Source: JAKANM01 sp964356495 | Lineage (GTDB): Bacteria > Patescibacteriota > Patescibacteriia > Magasanikbacterales > GWA2-37-8 | NCBI GenBank assembly: GCA_964356495.1 | Contig: CAYHHR010000034.1 | Span: 1-8,878, forward strand | DNA length: 8,878 nt | Reading direction: 5' to 3' | Shown here: positions 1 through 5,637 of the stretch, piece after piece | Layout of the letters: every line of letters starts with the position of its first letter | Numbering within the stretch: position 1 is the stretch's first letter | Notes under the pieces: generated by a model | What the model saw: only the letters and a program-made list of their open reading frames with translations | What the model was told of the DNA's origin: nothing | Database searches by the model: none | Translations under genes and position numbers: made by a program

Positions 1-1672
1 GTGATGATCCTAGAATCGCGAAGTAGGAAACAACTTCCATGCTGTAATCGGCGAACTGAACGCATTCTTCGGAATCAAAATTTATATCGAGCAGGTATAG
101 AGCGTCCTGGAAACCGCGCACTCCAAGTCCGACCGGGCGGTGGCGGAGGTTGGAACGCCTGGCGTCTTCGGTTGGGTAATAATTTATATCGATGATGTTA
201 TCAAGCATGCGCATCGCGATAGTCACGACTTCCTCGACCAGCTTTACGTCGAATTGTTTATTTGTTACAAACTTCGCGAAATTCAGCGATCCGAGATTGC
301 AGACAGCGGTTTCGTTTTCGGAAGTGTTGAGGGTGATTTCCGTGCAAAGATTAGAATTATGAATCACGCCGGCGTGATCCTGGGGCGAGCGAATGTTGGC
401 CGGGTCTTTGAATGTTATCCACGGGTGGCCGGTCTCAAAAAGCATCGCCAGCATTTTTTTCCAGAGGTCGCGGGCTTTGAGCTTTTTGAATAAAGTGATT
501 TTTCCTTCGTCTGCCATGGCTTCGTATTTTTCGTAGCGTTCTTCGAAGCGGCGACCATAGAGGTCGTGAAGGTCCGGCGCTTCGTCAGGCGAGAGCAAAG
601 TCCAAGCGCCATCTTCCTTCACGCGTTTCATGAATAGGTCCGGAATCCAGTTGGCAGTATCCATGTCATGCGTGCGTCGGCGTTCGTCACCGGTGTTCTT
701 GCGAAGCTCGAGGAAACTCTCGATATCGTAGTGCCAGGTTTCGAGATAAACACAGGCCGCGCCGCGCCGGCGTCCGCTTCGGTTGATAGCGACTGTGACG
801 TCATTGGCAATTTTTAGAAACGGAATGACGCCTTGTGATTCGACGCCGGTGCCTTGAATAAATGATCCAGTGCCGCGGATGTTGGTCCAGTCCGTGCCGA
901 TCCCGCCCGACCACTTCGAAAGTTGAGCATTGGCAGAATAGGGTTTGAAGATATTGTCGAGTGAGTCTTTGACGGTGTTCAGATAGCAGGATGAGAGTTG
1001 CGGTTTGACGGTGCCAGCGTGGAACAGTGTCGGGGTCGAGGGCGTATACAGTAACTTCGACATGATGTCGTAAAATTTAATAGTGTGTTCCAGTTTATTT
1101 TTTTCGTTGATCGCCGCGCCCATGGCGATGCGCATCCAGAACATTTGCGGAGTTTCGAGCGCCAATTTGCTTTCATGATCGGTAATAAAGTAACGATCAA
1201 TCAGAGTTTGGAGGCCCAGGTAAATAAAAAGATCATCGCGTTCAATCACCAGACGCTCGCTTAGTTTTTCGAGGTCGAAGGCTAGCAGTTTGGGATCAAT
1301 TCTTCCGAGGCCGACGCCGTGTTTGAGGTTACGGATAAACGCTGAGCGGTATTGTTCATCGAGTTTGGTGAAATCAATTACGTCGGCGCCGATTACTTCT
1401 TTGTAATTATTGGAAAGCAGAAGCCGGGCGGCTACTTTCCCGTAAGCTGGGTCATGTTCGATCATGGCGCGTACTGTCATGATCAGCGCCCGTCGCAGGT
1501 CGCTGGTGGTCATGCCTTCGTAAAGCTCGGATCGGCATTGTGAAATTATCGTGTCGACATTGACGTCTGATTCCAGCCCCCGCGCCGCATAGCCGAGCGA
1601 GCGGCGCAATTTTTCCTCGGAGAAGAGTTCTTTTTGGCCGGAACGTTTTATGATTGTTTGTAAGGCTGACAT
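1..1672 (-). CDS. nrdA: Class I ribonucleoside-diphosphate reductase, alpha (large) subunit, 3' end outside window
   Basis: Reduces ribonucleoside diphosphates to deoxyribonucleotides in the cytoplasm, together with a beta subunit that is not in the window. The minus-strand frame stays open for 557 codons from ATG at 1672 to the left edge, with no stop. An ATP-cone lies at about residues 5-90 (IIKRSGQKELF, then KVAARLLLSNNY). The catalytic set is visible: Cys229 in QLSSCYL (redox Cys, E. coli C225), Asn441-x-Cys443-x-Glu445 in NLCTEI (E. coli N437/C439/E441) and Cys458 in AVCNLGSLN (second redox Cys). The 15-residue gap between Cys443 and Cys458 matches the eukaryotic R1 spacing rather than E. 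coli's 23. NWIPDLFMKRV is a class I large-subunit signature. The C-terminal tyrosines and cysteine pair lie outside the window, so the subclass is unproven. An in-frame ATG at 1681 (MTFMSALQ) is an alternative start; neither has a clear Shine-Dalgarno. Confidence 0.95.
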   Translation of the reverse strand, partial: MSALQTIIKRSGQKELFSEEKLRRSLGYAARGLESDVNVDTIISQCRSELYEGMTTSDLRRALIMTVRAMIEHDPAYGKVAARLLLSNNYKEVIGADVIDFTKLDEQYRSAFIRNLKHGVGLGRIDPKLLAFDLEKLSERLVIERDDLFIYLGLQTLIDRYFITDHESKLALETPQMFWMRIAMGAAINEKNKLEHTIKFYDIMSKLLYTPSTPTLFHAGTVKPQLSSCYLNTVKDSLDNIFKPYSANAQLSKWSGGIGTDWTNIRGTGSFIQGTGVESQGVIPFLKIANDVTVAINRSGRRRGAACVYLETWHYDIESFLELRKNTGDERRRTHDMDTANWIPDLFMKRVKEDGAWTLLSPDEAPDLHDLYGRRFEERYEKYEAMADEGKITLFKKLKARDLWKKMLAMLFETGHPWITFKDPANIRSPQDHAGVIHNSNLCTEITLNTSENETAVCNLGSLNFAKFVTNKQFDVKLVEEVVTIAMRMLDNIIDINYYPTEDARRSNLRHRPVGLGVRGFQDALYLLDINFDSEECVQFADYSMEVVSYFAILGSS

Positions 1673-1701
1673 AAATGTCATAATAAAAATTAGATGTAGG
1701 C

Positions 1702-1710
1702 ACTGTATCA
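1702..1710 (-). promoter_or_regulatory. Possible extended -10 element of nrdA
   Basis: Read on the minus strand the sequence is TGATACAGT, a TGn extended -10 followed by a 4-of-6 match to TATAAT. Transcription would start near 1695, giving a leader of about 14-23 nt. The 17-bp-spaced -35 position falls inside the first NrdR-like box (TACCCC), so a repressor bound there would block polymerase. A TTGACA also occurs at 1739-1734 but has no good -10 at standard spacing. Tentative. Confidence 0.35.
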
Positions 1711-1718
1711 CGTTTCGA

Positions 1719-1734
1719 ATACTAGGGGTAGTAT
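1719..1734. promoter_or_regulatory. NrdR-box-like palindrome, promoter-proximal copy
   Basis: ATACTAGGGGTAGTAT is a perfect inverted repeat (ATACTA / TAGTAT around GGGG), 16 bp long like known NrdR boxes and with the CTA-n4-TAG core. NrdR is the ATP/dATP-sensing repressor of ribonucleotide reductase genes and usually binds two such boxes an integral number of helical turns apart. The position, 38-47 bp upstream of the candidate nrdA starts, fits. No nrdR gene is in the window. Confidence 0.75.
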
Positions 1735-1741
1735 GTCAAGC

Positions 1742-1750
1742 TGTGGATAA
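1742..1750 (-). promoter_or_regulatory. Perfect DnaA box between the two NrdR-like boxes
   Basis: TGTGGATAA is the exact complement of the DnaA consensus TTATCCACA. It sits in the 17-bp gap between the two NrdR-like palindromes, 7 bp after the first and 1 bp before the second. In E. coli nrdAB is DnaA-regulated, so a regulatory site rather than a chance match is plausible. Confidence 0.6.
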
Positions 1751-1751
1751 C

Positions 1752-1767
1752 ATACTAGGGGTGGTAT
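1752..1767. promoter_or_regulatory. NrdR-box-like palindrome, promoter-distal copy
   Basis: ATACTAGGGGTGGTAT differs from the first copy at one base, which breaks a single arm pair. Start-to-start distance to the first copy is 33 bp, about three helical turns, the arrangement expected for cooperative NrdR binding. A lone ATACTA half-site follows at 1772-1777. Confidence 0.72.
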
Positions 1768-1775
1768 TTGGATAC

Positions 1776-1802
1776 TAAAAAACGCCGAGTGGTGGCGTTT
1801 TT
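1776..1802 (-). terminator. Intrinsic terminator after the higBA-like pair
   Basis: Arms AAAAACGCC (1778-1786) and GGCGTTTTT (1794-1802) enclose a 7-nt loop. On the minus strand the hairpin is followed by a T run, giving a Rho-independent terminator 19 bp beyond the antitoxin stop. It separates the toxin-antitoxin operon from the nrdA control region. Confidence 0.75.
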
Positions 1803-1820
1803 GCTTATTATTATTTATTT

Positions 1821-2105
1821 TTAAACAAATTCAACTCGTAAATCGCGTCTGAATGCCCTCGCGATTTTTTGTAAGGTAATCGTGGTGTAATTTTGCTGGC
1901 CGGCTTCGATGCGGGCGACGTTACTTTGAGTGGTGCCGAGCCTCCTGGCGAGCGACGATTGTGACATGCCCTGCTCTTTGCGTAATTGTAGAATCCGGTA
2001 AGCGATTTCCAACTGTTTGCCTTCGGCATTGAATCGTTTTTTTATTTCGGGATTTTTGAGTTGTTGTTTTAGGTAGGTTTGAAAGTTTGTGGATTTTTTA
2101 TTCAT
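1821..2105 (-). CDS. HigA-like antitoxin, XRE-family helix-turn-helix protein
   Basis: Predicted DNA-binding antitoxin of 94 residues that would neutralise the adjacent HigB-like toxin and repress their shared promoter. A basic, helical N-terminal stretch precedes an XRE/Cro-type HTH at about residues 36-69: QLRKEQGMSQSSLARRLG, then the recognition helix in TTQSNVARIEAG. The C-terminal LQKIARAFRRDLRVEF is typical of HigA/HTH_3 antitoxins. ATG at 2105 is preferred because it overlaps the toxin stop by 8 nt (ATGAATAA), as expected for translational coupling. A TTG at 2123 would add six residues and lacks support. There is no Shine-Dalgarno. The toxin-first order matches hig systems rather than relBE. 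Confidence 0.85.
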   Translation of the reverse strand: MNKKSTNFQTYLKQQLKNPEIKKRFNAEGKQLEIAYRILQLRKEQGMSQSSLARRLGTTQSNVARIEAGQQNYTTITLQKIARAFRRDLRVEFV

Positions 2106-2460
2106 ATAATTGTGGGTTAGCAATTACTTGGTGGTAATTATTTAAGGCTTTAGTGATTTCAGTTTTTGGGGTCTTCGCGGCGCGTTTTAAAAAGGCGTGC
2201 AGTAGAATGATGTTTTTATTGACAAAGGTAAAAAAGAAAATGCGATGCCTGTTTTTCCCAAAACCTACTCGCAGTTCTCTTATTTTGTGTTGGATATGCT
2301 TTGTGTATGGTTCGTCCAGTATTCCTTTGTGTTCACGCAAAAATTCAATATATTTTAAAATTTTTGCTCGGTCTTTTGGGACACAATTATTTAAATAATC
2401 TTGAACTGAGAGTTGTCTGGTGTTAGGATCGAAGAAAAATGAAACTCGGTATATATCCAT
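2098..2460 (-). CDS. HigB-like toxin, Gp49/RelE-superfamily mRNA interferase
   Basis: Predicted ribosome-dependent mRNA endonuclease toxin of 120 residues, the usual size for the phage Gp49-like / HigB group. The family core is visible: HKIRELRVGF (residues 58-67), RHRIFFFTF (71-79), then IILLHAFLKRAAKTPKTEI (84-102), which matches the usual 'ELR...RI.Y...LLH.F.KK..KTP..EI..A' pattern. Basic residues R61, R64, R71, R73, K92 and R93 are candidates for RNA binding and catalysis. It is the first gene of a two-gene operon with the HTH antitoxin. The -10 box lies 12 nt before the ATG, so the mRNA leader should be only about 6 nt with no Shine-Dalgarno. No frameshift or loss of the core is seen, so the toxin appears intact. 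Confidence 0.87.
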   Translation of the reverse strand: MDIYRVSFFFDPNTRQLSVQDYLNNCVPKDRAKILKYIEFLREHKGILDEPYTKHIQHKIRELRVGFGKNRHRIFFFTFVNKNIILLHAFLKRAAKTPKTEITKALNNYHQVIANPQLYE

Positions 2461-2472
2461 AGCACTAAATAG

Positions 2473-2500
2473 AGTATATCATATAGGATATGATTGTCAA
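2473..2500 (-). promoter_or_regulatory. Promoter of the higBA-like operon
   Basis: On the minus strand, TTGACA (2500-2495), a 16-bp spacer and TATACT (2478-2473) form a strong sigma-70-type promoter. The -35 begins one base after the last nucleotide of tRNA-Ala, so the operon control region starts exactly where the tRNA ends. Confidence 0.75.
2478..2494. promoter_or_regulatory. Operator-like palindrome in the higBA promoter spacer
   Basis: ATCATAT and ATATGAT form a perfect 7-bp inverted repeat with a 3-bp centre. It fills the spacer between -35 and -10 and touches the -10. This is where an autoregulating HigA dimer would be expected to bind and exclude polymerase. Confidence 0.65.
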
Positions 2501-2501
2501 G

Positions 2502-2575
2502 TGGACCATGTCGGAATCGAACCGACGGCCTCCGCGTTGCAAACGCGGCGCTCTAGCCAGCTGAGCTAATGGCCC
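2502..2575 (-). tRNA. tRNA-Ala (anticodon TGC)
   Basis: Reads GGGCCAT at the 5' acceptor strand and ATGGTCC at the 3' strand, including the G3:U70 wobble pair that marks alanine tRNAs, with A73 as discriminator. D-arm GCTCAGCTGGCTAGAGC, anticodon stem CGCGT/ACGCG with loop TTGCAA-type and TGC at 34-36, and T-arm GTCGG-TTCGATT-CCGAC are all canonical. No 3' CCA is encoded, so a CCA-adding enzyme would be needed. A -10-like TATAGT at 2587-2582 lies 6 bp upstream of the first base. Confidence 0.96.
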
Positions 2576-2586
2576 TTTGTCACTAT

Positions 2587-2684
2587 ATTGTCATTTCGAG
2601 TGAAGCTCGTGCGTAACGAGAAATCTCTGTCCCAACGATTAGCCAACCAGACAGAGATCTCTCTCTGTGGGTCGAGATGACAAT
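2587..2684. repeat. Nested palindromic repeat element (MITE/REP-like)
   Basis: Outer arms ATTGTCATTTCGA (2587-2599) and TCGAGATGACAAT (2672-2684) pair with one mismatch. Inner arms GAGAAATCTCTGTC (2618-2631) and GACAGAGATCTCTC (2650-2663) also pair with one mismatch, and CTCGT/ACGAG (2606-2620) forms an alternative small hairpin. There is no coding potential. I recall 'GTCATTTCGA...GAGAAATCTC' as a motif common in bacterial intergenic repeats, but copy number in this genome cannot be seen here. It fills most of the gap between tRNA-Ala and the MgtC-like gene. Confidence 0.8.
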
Positions 2685-2708
2685 GGAGTGGTTACAATTT
2701 ATCAAAAA

Positions 2709-2737
2709 TTAACAAAAAAGTCAATGCATGATATACT
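2709..2737 (+). promoter_or_regulatory. Promoter of the MgtC/SapB-family gene
   Basis: TTAACA (2709-2714), a 17-bp spacer and TATACT (2732-2737) fit a sigma-70-type promoter. Transcription would start near 2744, leaving a leader of about 19 nt without a strong Shine-Dalgarno. The leader is too short to hold an Mg2+-sensing riboswitch. Confidence 0.65.
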
Positions 2738-2762
2738 TTATCAGAAGAATTAATAATAAAAT

Positions 2763-3221
2763 ATGACAGAAAACATAATCAGGGAGTTTGGCTTTAGTTT
2801 GCAGGTAATCGTAGCGATTTTACTTGGCGCGATGTTGGGATGGCAAAGAGCGCGCTGGGGAAAATCAGCTGGCCCGCGCACTTTTGCTCTCGTAACAGGC
2901 GGAGCGGCATTGTTTACTATTATGTCCCGTTTTGGTTTTGGGTCACTCTCTGGCGGAGGTGGTATTTCAGCCGGCATAGTGACTGGTATTGGTTTTTTTG
3001 GTGTTGGGCTGATTTTCCATCGCGAAAATCATGTTGATGGTCTTACTACCGCGGCCGGACTATGGACGTCAGCCGCGATTGGGATGGCGGTGGGATTCTC
3101 ATATTATGTTTTGGCAATAATGGCGACGGTGATAGTCTTTTTTGTCCTCATGATGAACGATCAAAGGTTTCATTCTTATAAAAGTGGATCGGGTGAGTCA
3201 GAAAAACAAGAAGTTAAATAA
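2763..3221 (+). CDS. MgtC/SapB-family inner-membrane protein
   Basis: Polytopic membrane protein of 152 residues matching the MgtC/SapB N-terminal domain. The family is linked to growth at low Mg2+ and, for Salmonella MgtC, to modulation of the F1Fo ATPase; its exact role here is unknown. Conserved blocks appear in order: GAMLGWQRAR (22-31), AGPRTFALVTGGAALF (36-51), GIVTGIGFFGVGLIF (71-85) and GLTTAAGLWTSAAIGMAVG (93-111), with hydrophobic segments around 10-26, 40-54, 70-85, 97-111 and 114-131. The charged tail ends at residue 152, so the C-terminal ACT-like domain of the roughly 230-residue pathogen MgtC is absent, making it closer to SapB/YhiD-type proteins. It stands alone under its own promoter and is convergent with the protease gene, 26 bp stop to stop. 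Confidence 0.9.
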   Translation: MTENIIREFGFSLQVIVAILLGAMLGWQRARWGKSAGPRTFALVTGGAALFTIMSRFGFGSLSGGGGISAGIVTGIGFFGVGLIFHRENHVDGLTTAAGLWTSAAIGMAVGFSYYVLAIMATVIVFFVLMMNDQRFHSYKSGSGESEKQEVK

Positions 3222-3247
3222 AATATTGATTTCTTCACATATAAAAG

Positions 3248-3745
3248 TTATTTTAGGTAGCTGCTCCCCAACCAAAACAGCAGGATAGCGTATAGAAATT
3301 GGAGATGAAAACGCTTCAAAAAATTTAGCAGATAGATTGTTAGGACAAAAGGATAACCCGCGATTGCCAGCGGGTTTTTTCTTATTTTTTTTGTTGAGAT
3401 GAGCATGAGGGTATGGGCGTCTCCATTTGATGGGATGGCGTGCAGGGCGCTCGCAAAGCCGATCCAAATTTCAAGCGCATGAAGCCAGGTGAAATAGGGC
3501 GGCGTAATTTGTGAAAACAAGATCAAGCTGACTAGCGAGTTTAGAGTCAAGGGGCCAAACGAAATAAACAAACTTTGAATAAAGCCGTCCGGTTCGGCAT
3601 GTTCGACAAACCCGGCCGTTTTTCCAAATCCGAAAAATTTAACGCGAAAAACTTTTACTCCGGCGAGCAGACAAAATAAAAGATGTCCAAGTTCATGAAG
3701 TACTACGCCGGGCGCGGTTAGAAGTGAAAATATAATGTAACTCAC
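3248..3745 (-). CDS. M50-like HELGH membrane metalloprotease, small
   Basis: Predicted integral-membrane zinc peptidase of 165 residues. The zinc-binding HELGH lies at residues 17-21 inside the first hydrophobic segment (APGVVLHELGHLLFCLLAG), where H17 and H21 would bind zinc and E18 would be catalytic. A candidate third ligand is D109 in AIPSNGDAH, in a later membrane segment, as in intramembrane site-2-type proteases. No PDZ or other extra domain is visible. The GTG at 3745 is chosen because it overlaps the upstream stop as GTGA, a coupled arrangement. An ATG at 3784 would add 13 polar residues buried in the preceding gene. The substrate is unknown; coupling to the ligase-like gene suggests a role at the same membrane. 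Its 3' half carries, on the opposite strand, a terminator-shaped hairpin. Confidence 0.85.
   Translation of the reverse strand: MSYIIFSLLTAPGVVLHELGHLLFCLLAGVKVFRVKFFGFGKTAGFVEHAEPDGFIQSLFISFGPLTLNSLVSLILFSQITPPYFTWLHALEIWIGFASALHAIPSNGDAHTLMLISTKKIRKNPLAIAGYPFVLTIYLLNFLKRFHLQFLYAILLFWLGSSYLK
3355..3380 (+). terminator. Terminator-like hairpin for mgtC-type gene, inside the protease gene on the opposite strand
   Basis: AACCCGC (3355-3361) and GCGGGTT (3370-3376) pair around an 8-nt loop and run into six Ts on the plus strand. It is the first intrinsic-terminator shape downstream of the MgtC-like gene, about 135 bp past its stop, and lies antisense to protease codons for roughly KKNPLAIAGY. 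The mgtC-type mRNA would therefore carry a 3' tail antisense to the protease mRNA. Confidence 0.6.
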
Positions 3746-5001
3746 ACTTCGTTGGTATTCGCGACCAGCGCGGCGATGGTCCAAAATAACATTGCCAGGT
3801 CGTTTTTAAAATATGGTACGTCAATCAGGCCATGAAACAATAAAATCGCCAGCGCTGAAAGTAAACAAGCGCCCAGCGTTTGATTCTGTCGATAAATACG
3901 GACCGCATAAGTCATGAGAAACCCATACAAAACGCCAAAACTCAACAATCCAAGCAATCCGGTCTCGGTCCAAAAATTTAGAAATATATTGTGAGGATAT
4001 ATTAGACGTTCCATTTGTTTTACATCGTAATGTGGTTTTTGGACCTTTCGAAAAAATTGACGGATACCAGTTCCAAAAATAAAATTTTTCGGCGAGGCGG
4101 TAAGATATTCGGTCGAATATTGCCACAAAACAAGGCGGTTGACGCTGGATTGGTTCTTCGAGGTGACGAAATCTAAAACTGGTGAAAAAAGCGCGCCAGC
4201 TATAATTAGAAGTATTAGTGTTCCAGCCGCCAATTTTCGTTTGTTTAGTAGCCAAAGTAATATTAAAATTCCGCTAAAAAGAGCTAGAATAGTTCCGAGT
4301 GATCTGGTAAAAAAAATAACCGCGAGGCTTAGGATCAGAATCCAAAATTGAAATGAAAAAAATGTTTTTTTGAGGTTTTTGTTGTCATAAATCAATAAAA
4401 AAATTGTTAACATGATCACCGGGCCAAGATACAATCCGACCGCATTTGGCGAGGAAAAAAATGAGGTCGCGCGTCCATCAGTCGGAAGGCTAAAGCCGGT
4501 AAGTTTTTGAAAAATTCCAAATATTGAAATACTGAGTGTCGAAAAAGATAAGGCGGCGATCAATAAAGTTTTATCCAACATTTCTCGTCGGCCGATAAAA
4601 ATTAAAAATAAGATCATTGGTGCAAGAAAATATGCCCTCCACTGGCCGAATGAGTACCACCACATATCGCTGATAAAAATACTGATGATGGATGCGAGAA
4701 AAAAAAATAAAAAAGCGCCGGCAAACCAGCGATTTTGGAAGAAAAAGGCTTTTATAATTTTGTAGTCATTTCGGCCATATTTAACCAACCAAATGCCGAC
4801 GAAAGCCGCAAAAGCTATTTCGAAAGCAGTCGATGGCAGCGGGCCGAAATTAAAACGGATCAGGTAGGCAGGAAAAAGACAAATCAATATGAAAGTCGCG
4901 GCGCGAAAATTGATGAGGGCGAGCGCGCTGAACGCGGCAGCGAACAGGATTATTAAAGTGAGGACGATATTTCCTTGGCTAAGAACAGGTAATGATAACA
5001 T
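3742..5001 (-). CDS. O-antigen ligase-like (Wzy_C) polytopic membrane protein
   Basis: Predicted glycan ligase or polymerase of the WaaL/Wzy superfamily, joining undecaprenyl-linked sugar chains to an acceptor at the outer face of the membrane; the substrate cannot be told. The 419 residues contain about ten to twelve hydrophobic helices, a normal size. The Wzy_C signature covers about residues 220-360: FTRSLGTILALFSG (231-244), NRLVLW (288-293), then a large extracytoplasmic loop with FGTGIRQF and YPHNIFLNFWTETGLLGLL (335-353), where R233, H337 and E346 sit at family-conserved positions. Members of this family also include protein O-oligosaccharyltransferases, so pilin glycosylation is an alternative. 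The ATG at 5001 lies 17-18 nt after the predicted transcription start. The gene is the first of a two-gene operon with the HELGH protease, overlapping it by 4 nt. Confidence 0.85.
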   Translation of the reverse strand: MLSLPVLSQGNIVLTLIILFAAAFSALALINFRAATFILICLFPAYLIRFNFGPLPSTAFEIAFAAFVGIWLVKYGRNDYKIIKAFFFQNRWFAGAFLFFFLASIISIFISDMWWYSFGQWRAYFLAPMILFLIFIGRREMLDKTLLIAALSFSTLSISIFGIFQKLTGFSLPTDGRATSFFSSPNAVGLYLGPVIMLTIFLLIYDNKNLKKTFFSFQFWILILSLAVIFFTRSLGTILALFSGILILLWLLNKRKLAAGTLILLIIAGALFSPVLDFVTSKNQSSVNRLVLWQYSTEYLTASPKNFIFGTGIRQFFRKVQKPHYDVKQMERLIYPHNIFLNFWTETGLLGLLSFGVLYGFLMTYAVRIYRQNQTLGACLLSALAILLFHGLIDVPYFKNDLAMLFWTIAALVANTNEV

Positions 5002-5024
5002 GAAATTAGGTTTATAACGGTGTT

Positions 5025-5053
5025 AGCATACTCTGTTTCGAGCATAATTTCAA
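5025..5053 (-). promoter_or_regulatory. Promoter of the ligase-protease operon
   Basis: Minus-strand TTGAAA (5053-5048), a 17-bp spacer and TATGCT (5030-5025) give a good sigma-70-type promoter. Start of transcription near 5018 gives a 17-nt leader with no Shine-Dalgarno. Confidence 0.65.
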
Positions 5054-5061
5054 TCAATCTA

Positions 5062-5088
5062 TTGTATTTTCATAATATATGATAGAAT
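5062..5088 (+). promoter_or_regulatory. Possible promoter of the response regulator gene
   Basis: TTGTAT (5062-5067), a short 15-bp spacer and TAGAAT (5083-5088) are the best match upstream. The -10 would overlap an in-frame ATG at 5079, so use of this promoter supports translation from 5121 instead. Weak on spacing. Confidence 0.35.
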
Positions 5089-5120
5089 TAAAAGTAATCA
5101 ATTCATTAATTTTAATTACT

Positions 5121-5504
5121 ATGAAAAAGAAAGTACTAATTGTGGAGGATGAAGTGGCTTTGTTAAAGGCTTTGGCCAGCGGTCTTGGCGAGAAAGAATT
5201 CAATGTGCTTACCGCGAAGGATGGGGAAGAGGGATTGGAAGTCGCGTTAAAAGAAAAGCCAGATTTGATCTTGCTCGACCTTCTGATGCCCCGTATGGAT
5301 GGAATTACGATGTTGAAGAGGTTGCGTGACGGGGATGGCGAGTGGGGCAAAAAAATCAAAGTAATTATTCTTACCAACCTTGAGGATCAGGATAAATTGG
5401 CCGCCGCGGTTGAAAACCGCGTCTATGATTATATGATCAAGAGTAATTGGAATATCGCGGATGTGCTGAAAAAGGTTCGCGTTGAGTTGAAGTATACCGA
5501 ATAA
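5121..5504 (+). CDS. Single-domain response regulator (CheY-like receiver)
   Basis: Cytoplasmic phospho-receiver of 127 residues made of one receiver domain and no output domain. The family residues are all present: acidic E9/D10 (VEDE) for Mg2+ binding, phospho-acceptor D53 in LILLDLLMPRMDG, T85 in IILTN, switch tyrosine at 102 or 104, and K107 in DYMIKS. The ATG at 5121 is preferred because MKKKVLIVEDE is the canonical domain start; an upstream ATG at 5079 would add 14 hydrophobic residues and overlaps the likely promoter. No histidine kinase or target gene is adjacent, so its partner is unknown; a role as a phosphorelay intermediate or protein-protein switch is inference. It is convergent with rpsT and shares a terminator with it. 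Confidence 0.92.
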   Translation: MKKKVLIVEDEVALLKALASGLGEKEFNVLTAKDGEEGLEVALKEKPDLILLDLLMPRMDGITMLKRLRDGDGEWGKKIKVIILTNLEDQDKLAAAVENRVYDYMIKSNWNIADVLKKVRVELKYTE

Positions 5505-5510
5505 GTTATA

Positions 5511-5632
5511 GATATCGCAGATGCGCCTTGGGGCGCCACGGATTACGCAGATTACAAAACCACCGGCGAAATATGCCAGTGGTTTTTTAAATCCGTTTTA
5601 TCTGTGGCGTCTCGAGACGCATCTGCGAAATC
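5511..5632. repeat. Multi-hairpin intergenic repeat between convergent genes
   Basis: Outer arms GATATCGCAGATGCG (5511-5525) and CGCATCTGCGAAATC (5618-5632) pair with one mismatch. Each arm continues into its own small hairpin: GCGCC-TTGG-GGCGC (5523-5536) on the left and GCGTC-TCGA-GACGC (5609-5622) on the right. Further in, CGCCACGGAT and ATCTGTGGCG also pair with one mismatch. The centre holds the bidirectional terminator. I see no open frame. It fills nearly the whole gap between the response regulator and rpsT. Confidence 0.8.
5556..5588. terminator. Bidirectional intrinsic terminator for response regulator and rpsT
   Basis: AAAACCAC-C-GGC (5556-5567) pairs with GCC-A-GTGGTTTT (5575-5586) across a 7-nt loop, with one C/A mismatch. 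It is followed by TT on the plus strand and has a TTTT end on the minus strand, so it can end both convergent transcripts. Confidence 0.75.
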
Positions 5633-5637
5633 TTATC

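Noticed and set aside
1..1543. Several plus- and minus-strand open frames of 60-117 codons across the first 1.6 kb (for example 140-493 plus and 979-1200 minus)
   Set aside because: They are shadows of the nrdA frame, which is open for 557 codons and carries all catalytic motifs.
1..1672. Possible frameshift or pseudogene in nrdA, since no complete reading frame closes inside the window
   Set aside because: Translation codon by codon on the minus strand shows one uninterrupted frame to the edge; the gene is cut by the window, not broken.
2098..2500. Prophage or insertion sequence around the Gp49-like toxin
   Set aside because: Only the toxin-antitoxin pair is present; no integrase, transposase or other phage gene is seen nearby.
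2709..2762. Mg2+ riboswitch ahead of the MgtC/SapB gene
   Set aside because: The predicted leader is only about 19 nt, too short for any known Mg2+-sensing leader.
3821..4255. 144-codon minus-strand frame inside the ligase gene
   Set aside because: It lies in another frame of a gene with a clear membrane-protein pattern and Wzy_C motifs, and its own translation has no recognisable features.
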